Assembly: GCF_003284935.1 (NCBI RefSeq)
Contig: NZ_QMEV01000008.1
Coordinates: 1 to 64,000, forward strand
Direction of reading: 5' to 3'
Source of the DNA: Mycobacterium colombiense
Lineage (GTDB): Bacteria; Actinomycetota; Actinomycetes; Mycobacteriales; Mycobacteriaceae
DNA length: 64,000 nt
The notes under the pieces were generated by a model. It had not been told where the DNA came from. It saw only the letters and a list, made by a program, of their open reading frames with translations, and did not search any database. Positions 11,912 to 19,169 of this stretch are shown piece after piece. Position 1 is the first letter of the stretch, and each line of letters starts with the position of its first letter. Position numbers and translations under genes: made by a program.

Positions 11912-12829
11912 CTACTTCCACGGGTTTTCGCGCCGCCACACCGTGGGCAGGTGCACCGAGACCCCATCCTGCGCCGCCAGCTCGTCGAGGATGCGCACGG
12001 AGACGTCCAGGTCGTCGCCGGCATAGGGCAAGGCCCGCAACGGCTTTGTCAGCGGGCGGAAGAAGTCGTCCCAGTGGATCAGGATCACCCGGCGCGCCCC
12101 CACCGCGCGCACGGTCTCGGTCCAGTAGTCGACCAGGTAGGACCGCGGCCGCAGGCCGAGCTGCCCGACGGACAGGTACACCGCGTCGGCGCGGTGGCCG
12201 GCCAGGGCGCCCGTGACGAAGCCGGCGCTGCCCTGGATCAGCAGCCGCCGGTCCGTCGGCCGATGGTGCACCAGCGTCGACCACGACTCCCCGCAGCGGT
12301 ACGCCGACGCCCGCGCCGGCGGGGTCACCGGTTCGTCGATGACGCCGGGAAACCGGTCGGGCGGGCAGTGGTGCGATTCGATCAGGGTGACGTCGTAGGC
12401 GCCGAGCCGGATCGGTTCGCCGCCCACCGCGACGACGATCCGGTTCTCCGGCAGGCCGTATCCCCGCCCGACGTTCGCCGCGGACTGCCCGCCCACCAGC
12501 TGCGCGCCGGTGCGGTCGGCGACGAGTGCGGAATCCAGCACGTGGTCGAAGTGGGTGTGCACCGGGATGACCGCCGCCAGGCGCGAGACCTTGGCCCGCG
12601 CAAGGCATCCGTCGACGCGCGCGGGCGAGGGAGCCACCTTGCCGGCCGCGATCGCGGCCAGCCCGGGCCGGGAGAAGTAGCCGTCGGTCATCAAGGCCGA
12701 CGAACCGTCGTCGATCAGCAGAGTCGCCACGCCGATCCAGGTCACCGAGAGCCCGTCGGGTTCGGCGGCGGGGGCGTCGAACCGGTCCGCGTACCGCGCG
12801 ATGTCGGGACGCCCGAGTTTCAACCGCAT
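11912..12829 (-). CDS. Metallo-beta-lactamase-fold metal-dependent hydrolase (Rv3577 homologue)
   Basis: 305 residues from ATG 12829. The zinc-site motif HTHFDH (PVHTHFDHVLDS), a downstream His-containing strand (VTLIESHHCPP) and the segment RRVILIHWDDFFRP near the C-terminus fit the UlaG/NAPE-PLD-like branch of the MBL fold, whose members hydrolyse phosphoesters, phosphodiesters or lactones. No signal peptide was seen. The start overlaps the pxpA stop by 1 nt (TGATG), indicating translational coupling. The substrate is not known. Confidence 0.85.
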   Translation of the reverse strand: MRLKLGRPDIARYADRFDAPAAEPDGLSVTWIGVATLLIDDGSSALMTDGYFSRPGLAAIAAGKVAPSPARVDGCLARAKVSRLAAVIPVHTHFDHVLDSALVADRTGAQLVGGQSAANVGRGYGLPENRIVVAVGGEPIRLGAYDVTLIESHHCPPDRFPGVIDEPVTPPARASAYRCGESWSTLVHHRPTDRRLLIQGSAGFVTGALAGHRADAVYLSVGQLGLRPRSYLVDYWTETVRAVGARRVILIHWDDFFRPLTKPLRALPYAGDDLDVSVRILDELAAQDGVSVHLPTVWRRENPWK

Positions 12830-13587
12830 CAGCAGAACGCCCGGATCTCGACGCCTGCCGTGGCGAGGCGATCGCGGACGGCGGCGGCGATCTGCACCGC
12901 TCCCGGCGAATCGCCGTGCACGCACACCGATTCCACGTTCAGCGTGAGTTGGGTGCCGTCGATCGCGGTGACCTGACCCGTATCGACCATGGTCGCTACC
13001 CGGTCGGCGATCACCGCCGGGTCCGCCAGCACCGCGCCCTGCTCCCGGCGCGACACCAGCCGGCCGTCGGGCCGGTAGGCCCGGTCGGCGAAAGCCTCTG
13101 CGACGGTGCGTAATCCGCCCCGGGCGGCTTCGTCGAAGAACGCCGATCCCGTCATGCCCAACACCGGCAACCCCGCGTCCACCAGGCGCACCGCCTCGGC
13201 TACGGCCGCGGCCTGTTCGACGTGGGTCACGATCGTGTTGTACAGCGCGCCATGCGGTTTGACGTAAGACACCGTGGAGCCGGCCGCGTGCGCGATCGCC
13301 CGCAGCGCGCCGATCTGATACACCACGTCGGCGGTCAGGTCCTCGGGGGCGACGTCGATGAACCGCCTGCCGAACCCGGCCAGGTCGCGATAGCTCACCT
13401 GCGCCCCGATGCGAACCCCACGCCGCGCGGCCGACCGGCACACCCGCAGCAGGCCCGCCGGGTCACCGGCATGGAAGCCGCACGCGACGTTGGCGCTGGT
13501 GACGACGCCGAGCATGGCGTCGTCGTCCCCCAGGCGCCAGACACCGAAGCCCTCGCCCAGGTCGGCGTTGAGGTCGATAGCGGCCAC
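12829..13587 (-). CDS. pxpA: 5-oxoprolinase subunit A (LamB/YcsF family)
   Basis: LamB/YcsF proteins form subunit A of the bacterial ATP-dependent 5-oxoprolinase PxpABC, which recycles pyroglutamate to glutamate. The 252-residue product has the family hallmarks IDLNADLGEGFG, SANVACGFHAGDP, QVSYRDLAGFGRR, YVKPHGALYN, EAFADRAYRPDGRLVSRREQGAV and ESVCVHGDSP. No pxpB or pxpC partners are next to it; it instead leads an operon with an MBL-fold hydrolase and an ArsB-type transporter, so partner subunits must be elsewhere or the role differs. It is not part of the H37Rv locus. Confidence 0.9.
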   Translation of the reverse strand: MAAIDLNADLGEGFGVWRLGDDDAMLGVVTSANVACGFHAGDPAGLLRVCRSAARRGVRIGAQVSYRDLAGFGRRFIDVAPEDLTADVVYQIGALRAIAHAAGSTVSYVKPHGALYNTIVTHVEQAAAVAEAVRLVDAGLPVLGMTGSAFFDEAARGGLRTVAEAFADRAYRPDGRLVSRREQGAVLADPAVIADRVATMVDTGQVTAIDGTQLTLNVESVCVHGDSPGAVQIAAAVRDRLATAGVEIRAFC

Positions 13588-13644
13588 CCGCTCAGCTTAT
13601 GGGGGCGACCCGCGCCGGCGCAGGCGAGGAGGCGCGGCGCCCGG

Positions 13645-14355
13645 CTACTGCCTGGTGACCTTGGCCGCGATCTGCTCGGCGAGGTCGACGGCGGACCCAC
13701 CGGGCAGGAAGGAGCCGCAGGTGGCGACGTCGATGACGACGTTGTTGCGTGCGGTCAGCGCCCGCTGGCACGTCCAGCCGTCGCTGCTGTCCTGAACTTC
13801 GGAGGTGCTCAGCATGCCCGCGATCTTGTGGACCTCGCCAACTGTCCACCCGATTTCGGGCTTGCCGCTGGGATGTTCGGAGAACTTGCGGTTGGCGCAG
13901 GCGGACCACCGACGCACCGAGGCGTCGTAGAAGGCGTTGGCCTTGCGCGCCGACGGGTAGGCGATCACGGCCTGGATGGCGGAGTCGTTGCGGACCGCCG
14001 GGTCATCGAAGCTGTCGTCGAGGCGCTGGCCACGCACCGCGATCCAGCCGGTGTCCGCGTAGACGGCTTCCTGGGCCGGGCCGTCCATCGCCAGGCAGCT
14101 CTTGTCGCTGAAAGTCGAGCTCCAGTCCCACATCGCCTGCACGCCGTAGCGCAGTCGCATCCCGGAGGTGAGCAAGGAGTTGATCTGGTCCACGTCGAGC
14201 AGCAGCCCGTCCAGGGCCGCGGCGGCCACCGGGGTTTGGGGCAGGGGACCGGAGGTGTCCGCGGGCGACGCGCTGCCGCCGACGACGGTGGTGCAGCCGG
14301 TCACCAGGACGGACGCCGCCGCCTGCACCAGAAACGCGATTCGCCCGCGCACCAC
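13645..14355 (-). CDS. lppH: Lipoprotein LppH, PknH-like extracellular sensor domain
   Basis: Exported lipoprotein of 236 aa with signal segment and lipobox VLVTGC. The mature part matches the PknH-type sensor domain found fused to Ser/Thr kinases in mycobacteria, including the Cys residues expected to form disulfides (DKSCLAMDG, WSACANR, WTCQRAL, ATCGSF) and the motif WTVGEVHKIAGMLS. No kinase domain is attached, so it is a free-standing sensor or decoy domain. It corresponds to Rv3576. Confidence 0.9.
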   Translation of the reverse strand: MVRGRIAFLVQAAASVLVTGCTTVVGGSASPADTSGPLPQTPVAAAALDGLLLDVDQINSLLTSGMRLRYGVQAMWDWSSTFSDKSCLAMDGPAQEAVYADTGWIAVRGQRLDDSFDDPAVRNDSAIQAVIAYPSARKANAFYDASVRRWSACANRKFSEHPSGKPEIGWTVGEVHKIAGMLSTSEVQDSSDGWTCQRALTARNNVVIDVATCGSFLPGGSAVDLAEQIAAKVTRQ

Positions 14356-14391
14356 TGCCTCCCGGACGTGGGGCCTATGTGTGGGCCCAGC

Positions 14392-15249
14392 TTAGGCGGC
14401 GGATCGCCGGCGCCCGATCAGCCAGCACGCCAGATAGATCAGGAACGAGATGCTCGCAACGAAGACCGACACCGGCACGCCGGGCGCCAGCGACAGCACC
14501 AGACCCCCGACCGCGGACACCTCGGCGAACACCACCGAGGTCACCATCGCCGCCGCCGGCGAGGCGACCACCCGGGCCGCCGCGGCCGCCGGTGTGATCA
14601 ACAACGACATCACCAGCAGCGCACCGACGATCTGCACCGCCTGGGCCGCGACCACCCCGACCAGGGCGGCGAACACGATGCCCAGCCCGTAGACCGGCAC
14701 CCCGCGGGCGGCGGCGACGTCGGGATCGACCGTGGCGAACAGCAGCGGGCGGTAACACGTCGCCAGCACGGCGATGACGAGCACGCAGACCAGCGCCAGC
14801 ATCGTCAGGCCCGTGTAGCCCACCCCGACGATCTGGCCGGTCAGCAGGGCGAAACTGGTCGACGTGCGGCCCGGGTAGAGGTGAATGAACAACACCGCCA
14901 GCCCCAGCCCGAACGCCAGCACCACGCCGATCACCGAATCGCGTTCCCGGTCGCGCCGCCCGAGCACGCCGAACAGCGCCGCGGCCAGGGCGCTGCCGAT
15001 CAGCGCGCCGATGCCCACGCCGAACCCGACCAGCAGCGCGAAAGCGGCTCCGGTCAGCGACAATTCGCTGGAACCGTGTACGGCGAACGACATCTGCCGC
15101 ATCACGATGAACGGGCCGATCAGCCCGGCCACCAGTCCCAGCAGGGCGGCCGCCACCAGCGCCTGCTGCACGAAGTCGTGGGCGAGGAGGTGTGCGGTGA
15201 CGTCGAACGAGAATAGGTGGTCCAGAAGGCCGGCGAGCCGATGCTCCAT
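14392..15249 (-). CDS. Zinc/manganese-type ABC transporter, permease (ABC-3 family)
   Basis: Membrane subunit of a ZnuB/MntB-like importer. The 285 residues form about 8-9 helices, with the family segments FVQQALVAAALLGLVAGLIGPFIVMRQMSFAVHGSSELSL at the N-terminus (split here only by description), ALLVMSLLITPAAAAARV for the ATPase-coupling region and a C-terminal Arg-rich tail. The start overlaps the ATPase gene stop by 1 nt. It is the last gene of the substrate-binding protein / ATPase / permease operon. Confidence 0.92.
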   Translation of the reverse strand: MEHRLAGLLDHLFSFDVTAHLLAHDFVQQALVAAALLGLVAGLIGPFIVMRQMSFAVHGSSELSLTGAAFALLVGFGVGIGALIGSALAAALFGVLGRRDRERDSVIGVVLAFGLGLAVLFIHLYPGRTSTSFALLTGQIVGVGYTGLTMLALVCVLVIAVLATCYRPLLFATVDPDVAAARGVPVYGLGIVFAALVGVVAAQAVQIVGALLVMSLLITPAAAAARVVASPAAAMVTSVVFAEVSAVGGLVLSLAPGVPVSVFVASISFLIYLACWLIGRRRSAA

Positions 15250-16070
15250 CAGCCGTGCCCGTCGTCACGAGCGCCGGCCACCACGTAGCCGTCCTTGACC
15301 TTCACCACCTGGATGTCGGATTGGTACAGCGCCGAGAGGGTTTGGCTGGTCATCACCTGCTCGACGGTGCCGATCTCGAACCGCCCGTCGACCAGATACA
15401 GCAGCCGGTCCACGTAGGGCAGGATCGGGTTGATCTCGTGGGTGACGACGATGACCGTGGTCGCGGCGTCCTGGCGGCGCCGCTCGATCAGCGCCGATAC
15501 CAGCCTGGCGTTCGCCGGGTCCAGCGTCAGCAGCGGTTCGTCGCACAACAACAGCAGCGGGTCGCTGACCAACGCCTGCGCGATGCGCACCCGCTGCAAC
15601 TCGCCGCCCGACATCATCCCGACCCGGACGTCCGCCAGGTGTTCGCCGTTGACCTGGCGCAGCGCCTGCCGCACGGCCGCGCGCCGGCGGGCCCGGTCCG
15701 CGGACCGCAGCGGGAGGGCGCCCCAGCGGCGCCCGTCGATGCCCAGCCGAACCAAATCGCGTCCGCGCAGCATCACGTCGGCGTCCATCGGATGGTGTTG
15801 GGGCACATAGCCGATGCGTCCGCTGCCCGAGGTGATCGGCTTGCCGTCCACCAGCCCGACGCCGGCGCTCAGTGCCAGCCGCCCGAGCAGCACCTTGAGC
15901 AGCGAGGTCTTGCCGCTGCCGTTCGGGCCCAGCACCGCGATGAACTCGCCGCGCGACACCGACAGGTCCAGGTGGTCCCACAGCACGCGGTCGCCGAAGG
16001 ACAGCCGCGCTCCGCGCAGCGTGACGGTTTCCGCGGGGTTCTCGATGGCCGCGACGGGCTCGAGGCTCAC
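15249..16070 (-). CDS. Zinc/manganese-type ABC transporter, ATP-binding protein
   Basis: Cytoplasmic ATPase subunit of the importer, 273 aa. Motifs in order are Walker A GPNGSGKTS, Q-loop YVPQHHPMD, ABC signature MSGGELQRVRIAQAL, Walker B LLLLCDEPLLTLD and the switch His in VVVTHEIN. The family is ZnuC/MntA-like. It overlaps the substrate-binding gene by 4 nt (ATGA) and the permease by 1 nt, so all three are translated from one message. Confidence 0.95.
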   Translation of the reverse strand: MSLEPVAAIENPAETVTLRGARLSFGDRVLWDHLDLSVSRGEFIAVLGPNGSGKTSLLKVLLGRLALSAGVGLVDGKPITSGSGRIGYVPQHHPMDADVMLRGRDLVRLGIDGRRWGALPLRSADRARRRAAVRQALRQVNGEHLADVRVGMMSGGELQRVRIAQALVSDPLLLLCDEPLLTLDPANARLVSALIERRRQDAATTVIVVTHEINPILPYVDRLLYLVDGRFEIGTVEQVMTSQTLSALYQSDIQVVKVKDGYVVAGARDDGHG

Positions 16071-17011
16071 GACGGCACAGGCCGGCTCGACCGCAGCGCG
16101 GCCTGCAGCTGATTGACCGTATTACGTTGCCAGGCAAGGTATTCCGTGCCGTCGGTCAGTGTTTCGGACACGTCGGTGACCGGGACGCCGGCCCGCCGTG
16201 CGGCGTCGCGCAGCCCGTTGATCGCGGTGGTGGAGGTCTGCGGGTTGACCAGCACCACCGACACCTGACGGCGGTTGACCAGGTCGAGGACCACCGCCAT
16301 GTCGGCCGGCGCTGGATCGGTCTCGTTCTCGATGGCCGCCTCGAACGCGGGCGGGGTCCGGTTCACCAGACCCGTCGCCTTCATCAGATAGAACGCGACC
16401 GGTTCGGTCGCGACCACCGAGGTGTTGGGGTAGGTGGTCGCGATCGCGTGTTCGGCGCCGGCGATCGAGTCGGCGTCGCGGCCGAACGCGGCGGCGTTGG
16501 CCCGGTATTCGCCGGCGTTGCCCGCGTCGATCGCCGCGAGGCGCTCGGCGATGGTGCTCGCCACCGATTTGGCGACGCCCAGGTCGTAGAAGACGTGCTC
16601 GTTGCGCGGTCCTGCGTCGTCGCTCAGAAACGAGTAGGCATTGACCGGCTTGGCGTCGGGGTGCCGCGCCAGCACGTTGTCGACCCAGCCGTCGTAACCG
16701 CCGCCGTTGAAGACCACCAGCGGCGCGTCGGCGATCGCGGCGGCGTCGGCGGGACTGACCTCATAGGAGTGCGGGTCGATGTCCGCCCCGCTGAGAATGG
16801 ATTTGACGGCGACACGGCGGCCGGTGACGGCGCGCACCACGCTGCCCCACACGTCGGTGGAGGCGACGACGGACATCGGGCGCGAATGCGCCGCTGTACC
16901 GCAGCCGGCGAGCACCGCGCCGCCGGCCAACGCCAGGGCGGCCGCCAGCCATCGCGTCGCGTCGGCGGTTCTGGCCGTAGCCGTTCGTTGCCGCGTCGGT
17001 GCCATGCGCAC
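16067..17011 (-). CDS. Zinc/manganese-type ABC transporter, substrate-binding lipoprotein
   Basis: Cluster A-I (ZnuA/TroA/PsaA-like) metal-binding lipoprotein. The start is GTG 17011, 9 nt after GGGAGGA, or ATG 17005. The lipobox is VLAGC. Likely metal ligands by position are His81 (DIDPHSYE), His139 (NEHVFYDL), Glu203 (VVATEPVAFY) and Glu283 (DVSETLT). No His-rich loop is present. A third-position Glu is more usual in Mn-type PsaA/MntC proteins than in ZnuA, so metal preference is unresolved although the promoter carries a Zur-like box. The operon is absent from this locus in H37Rv. Confidence 0.9.
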   Translation of the reverse strand: MRMAPTRQRTATARTADATRWLAAALALAGGAVLAGCGTAAHSRPMSVVASTDVWGSVVRAVTGRRVAVKSILSGADIDPHSYEVSPADAAAIADAPLVVFNGGGYDGWVDNVLARHPDAKPVNAYSFLSDDAGPRNEHVFYDLGVAKSVASTIAERLAAIDAGNAGEYRANAAAFGRDADSIAGAEHAIATTYPNTSVVATEPVAFYLMKATGLVNRTPPAFEAAIENETDPAPADMAVVLDLVNRRQVSVVLVNPQTSTTAINGLRDAARRAGVPVTDVSETLTDGTEYLAWQRNTVNQLQAALRSSRPVPS

Positions 17012-17049
17012 GTCCGATTTCCTCCCGCCGGCCAGTCAGCCGATCCACA

Positions 17050-17074
17050 ATACTAATGAAAACCGTTTCCATTA
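17050..17074 (-). promoter_or_regulatory. Zur-like operator overlapping the -10 of the metal ABC operon
   Basis: A 21-bp near-perfect inverted repeat at 17054-17074 has arms TAATGAAAAC and GTTTCCATTA around a central C (9 of 10 positions pair). It resembles mycobacterial Zur boxes of the TGAAAAT..ATTTTCA type. On the minus strand TAGTAT (17055-17050) is a good -10, so repressor binding would cover the promoter core. The site lies between the metal-importer operon and the divergent LacI-type gene. Confidence 0.65.
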
Positions 17075-17119
17075 CAAAGCCGCAAGCTGAAGCGCGTACG
17101 CGCGGGCCCCGATCCGCTG

Positions 17120-17125
17120 TAGCCT
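17120..17125 (+). promoter_or_regulatory. -10 box of the LacI-family gene, likely leaderless
   Basis: TAGCCT lies 8 nt before GTG 17134 and no Shine-Dalgarno sequence is present between them, which fits transcription starting at or next to the start codon. Confidence 0.4.
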
Positions 17126-17133
17126 CACCGAAC

Positions 17134-18222
17134 GTGAGTCCCACACCACGCCGGCGTGCGACTCTGGCGTCGTTGGCCGACGAGCTCAACGTTTCGCGCA
17201 CGACGATCTCGAACGCCTTCAACCGGCCCGATCAGCTCTCCCCGGACCTGCGTGAGCGCGTGCTGGCGACGGCCAAGCGGCTGGGCTACGCCGGCCCCGA
17301 TCCGGTGGCGCGATCGTTGCGGACCCGCAAGGCCGGCGCGGTCGGTCTGGTGATGGCCGAACCGCTGCCGTATTTCTTCAGCGACCCGGCCGCACGCGAC
17401 TTCGTCACCGGGGTGGCGCAGTCCTGCGAAGCGCTGGGCCAGGGCCTGCTGCTGGTGGCCGTCGGACCCAGCCGCAGCCTCAAAGACGGCACGGCCGCGG
17501 TGCTTTCGGCCGGCGTGGACGGCTTCGTGGTCTATTCGGTGTGCGACGAAGATCCCTACCTGCAGGTGGTGTTGCAGCGCCGGCTGCCGATCGTGGTGGT
17601 CGACCAGCCCAAGGGGCTGGCCGGGGTCTCGCGGGTGGGTATCGACGACCGCGCGGCGATGCGCGGGCTCGCCGACTACGTGCTGGGCCTGGGGCATCGC
17701 GAGATCGGGCTGCTGACCATGCGGTTGGGCCGGGACCGGCGCCAGGGCCTGGTGGATCCCGACCGGCTGCGCTCACCCGCGTTCGACGTGCAGCGGGAGC
17801 GGATCATGGGCGTGTGGGAGGCGATGACGGCCGCCGGCGTGGAGCCCGATTCATTGACCGTGGTGGAGAGCTACGAGCACCTGCCCGAATCGGGCGGCGC
17901 GGCCGCCCAGGCGGCGCTGGAGGCCAATCCGCGGATCACCGCGCTGATGTGCACCGCGGACATCCTGGCCCTGTCGGCCATGGATTACCTGCGCGCACAC
18001 GGCATTTACGTGCCGGGGCAGATGACCGTCACCGGATTCGATGGGGTGCCCGAGGCGATCAACCGCGGGCTGACCACGGTGTCGCAGTCCAGCCTGCAGA
18101 AGGGCCGCAGGGCCGGGGAGCTGTTGTTGCAGCCGCCACGCACGGGCACGCCGGGCCTGCCCGTCGTCGAATTGTTGGACACCGAACTCATCCGGGGCCG
18201 CACCGCGGGCCCGCCGGCGTGA
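17134..18222 (+). CDS. LacI-family transcriptional regulator (Rv3575c homologue)
   Basis: 362 residues from GTG 17134, matching the 359-aa M. tuberculosis protein. The N-terminal LacI helix-turn-helix is ATLASLADELNVSRTTISNAFNRP with the hinge region LGYAGPDPVARSLRT. The C-terminal periplasmic-binding-protein-like effector domain runs from about residue 65 (GAVGLVMAEPLPYFF) to VTGFDGVPEAINRGLTTVSQ. The ligand is not known. It shares a divergent promoter region with the metal importer and is convergent with kstR. Its target operator was not identified. Confidence 0.92.
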   Translation: MSPTPRRRATLASLADELNVSRTTISNAFNRPDQLSPDLRERVLATAKRLGYAGPDPVARSLRTRKAGAVGLVMAEPLPYFFSDPAARDFVTGVAQSCEALGQGLLLVAVGPSRSLKDGTAAVLSAGVDGFVVYSVCDEDPYLQVVLQRRLPIVVVDQPKGLAGVSRVGIDDRAAMRGLADYVLGLGHREIGLLTMRLGRDRRQGLVDPDRLRSPAFDVQRERIMGVWEAMTAAGVEPDSLTVVESYEHLPESGGAAAQAALEANPRITALMCTADILALSAMDYLRAHGIYVPGQMTVTGFDGVPEAINRGLTTVSQSSLQKGRRAGELLLQPPRTGTPGLPVVELLDTELIRGRTAGPPA

Positions 18223-18228
18223 GCCGGC

Positions 18229-18834
18229 CTACTTGGAGTCCTGGTCGCCGATCAGCAACCGCACGGCCAGGTCCAGCCGCTTGCTGACGTCGGTCGCCGA
18301 GGCGCGCCGGGTGAGCCACGCCAGCAGGTTCGACAGCCACACGTCCGAGATCACCCGGGCGATGTGGTACTGGTCCTCGGTCGGTTCGCCATCGGCCATC
18401 GCGCGCGCGAACATCGAATCGATGAGCTTCTCGACCTGGTCGACCTCGCTGGCCGCCGAGGCGTCGGCGAACACGTAGGCGCGGGCCATCGCCTCGGTGA
18501 GCAGGGGGTTGCGCTGCATCGCGCGGTTGAGCTTGGCCACCATGAAGTTGAGCCGCTGGAAGGGTGTGCCGCCGGTGATCGCCGAGCGGTCCGTCTTGGC
18601 GTCGATGCGGCTGAACTCGCGGCCCAGCGCCGACACCAGCAGGTGCACCTTCGACGGGAAATACCGGTACAGCGTCCCCACCGCGACGTCGGCGCGATCG
18701 GCCACCGCGCGCATCTGAACCGCCTCGTAGCCGCCCTTGGAGGCGATGGCCATGGTGGCATCGAGGATGCGCTTGCGGCGTTCGCGCTGCGCCTCCGACC
18801 CCAGTTCGGACTCCGCCAGTACCGCCACGTTCAT
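18229..18834 (-). CDS. kstR: TetR-family cholesterol-regulon repressor KstR
   Basis: Represses the upper cholesterol regulon; CoA thioesters of early cholesterol catabolites are the known inducers in M. tuberculosis. It is 201 aa from ATG 18834 (MNVAVLAESELGSEAQRERRKRI); in-frame GTG 18828 would give exactly the 199-aa form and ATG 18888 a 219-aa form. The HTH is VQMRAVADRADVAVGTLYRYFPSKVHLLVSAL. The ligand-binding helices match M. tuberculosis KstR almost throughout. Autoregulation is expected from the KstR operator at 19030-19043, shared with divergent fadE34. Confidence 0.96.
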   Translation of the reverse strand: MNVAVLAESELGSEAQRERRKRILDATMAIASKGGYEAVQMRAVADRADVAVGTLYRYFPSKVHLLVSALGREFSRIDAKTDRSAITGGTPFQRLNFMVAKLNRAMQRNPLLTEAMARAYVFADASAASEVDQVEKLIDSMFARAMADGEPTEDQYHIARVISDVWLSNLLAWLTRRASATDVSKRLDLAVRLLIGDQDSK

Positions 18835-19169
18835 GACCTCGCGCGGCTGCGCGTCAGACACGCGGCTCGGATTTGCGTCGGCTGGCATGTGACGGTTTGC
18901 TCCTGTTCCCGGCGGTTCGTTTGCAAACGATACGCATTCTGCGTGTGAATTTCCCACCTCCGTACCGCCGCGGACAAGCGCATGTGCTGCTGCAATGGCG
19001 TCGACTTGACGGTCGATCACTGGCACTATTAGAACACGTTCTAGTCTCGAAGAGAGCGGTTGCGTGCCAACACGTGCTTCAGACATACCCGCTTGGCGGG
19101 CAGATCGCACAATCAGGACAGGGGTTCCGCCCCTTGTCACGTCGAGCCGAGGACGCGGAGGTCTCTCAC
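18835..19169. other. kstR-fadE34 intergenic region
   Basis: About 335 bp with no gene. It holds one perfect KstR operator (19030-19043), a -10-like TAGTCT (19042-19047) reading toward fadE34, and a GGAGG RBS (19157-19161) for fadE34. In-frame codons upstream of kstR (ATG 18888) and of fadE34 (back to 18873) are open but without translational support. Unlike most promoters of this regulon, the predicted fadE34 leader is long, about 115 nt. Confidence 0.6.
19030..19043. promoter_or_regulatory. KstR operator, kstR/fadE34
   Basis: TAGAACACGTTCTA matches the published KstR consensus TNNAACNNGTTNNA, and 6-bp perfect palindromic arms flank the central AC. It lies between divergent kstR and fadE34 and can serve both. 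Confidence 0.9.

Noticed and set aside
13222-15216. 664-codon plus-strand open frame opposite lppH and the metal ABC permease
   Set aside because: It is antisense to pxpA, lppH and the permease, has low-complexity Arg/Gly/His/Asp composition typical of shadow frames in high-G+C DNA, and matches no family.
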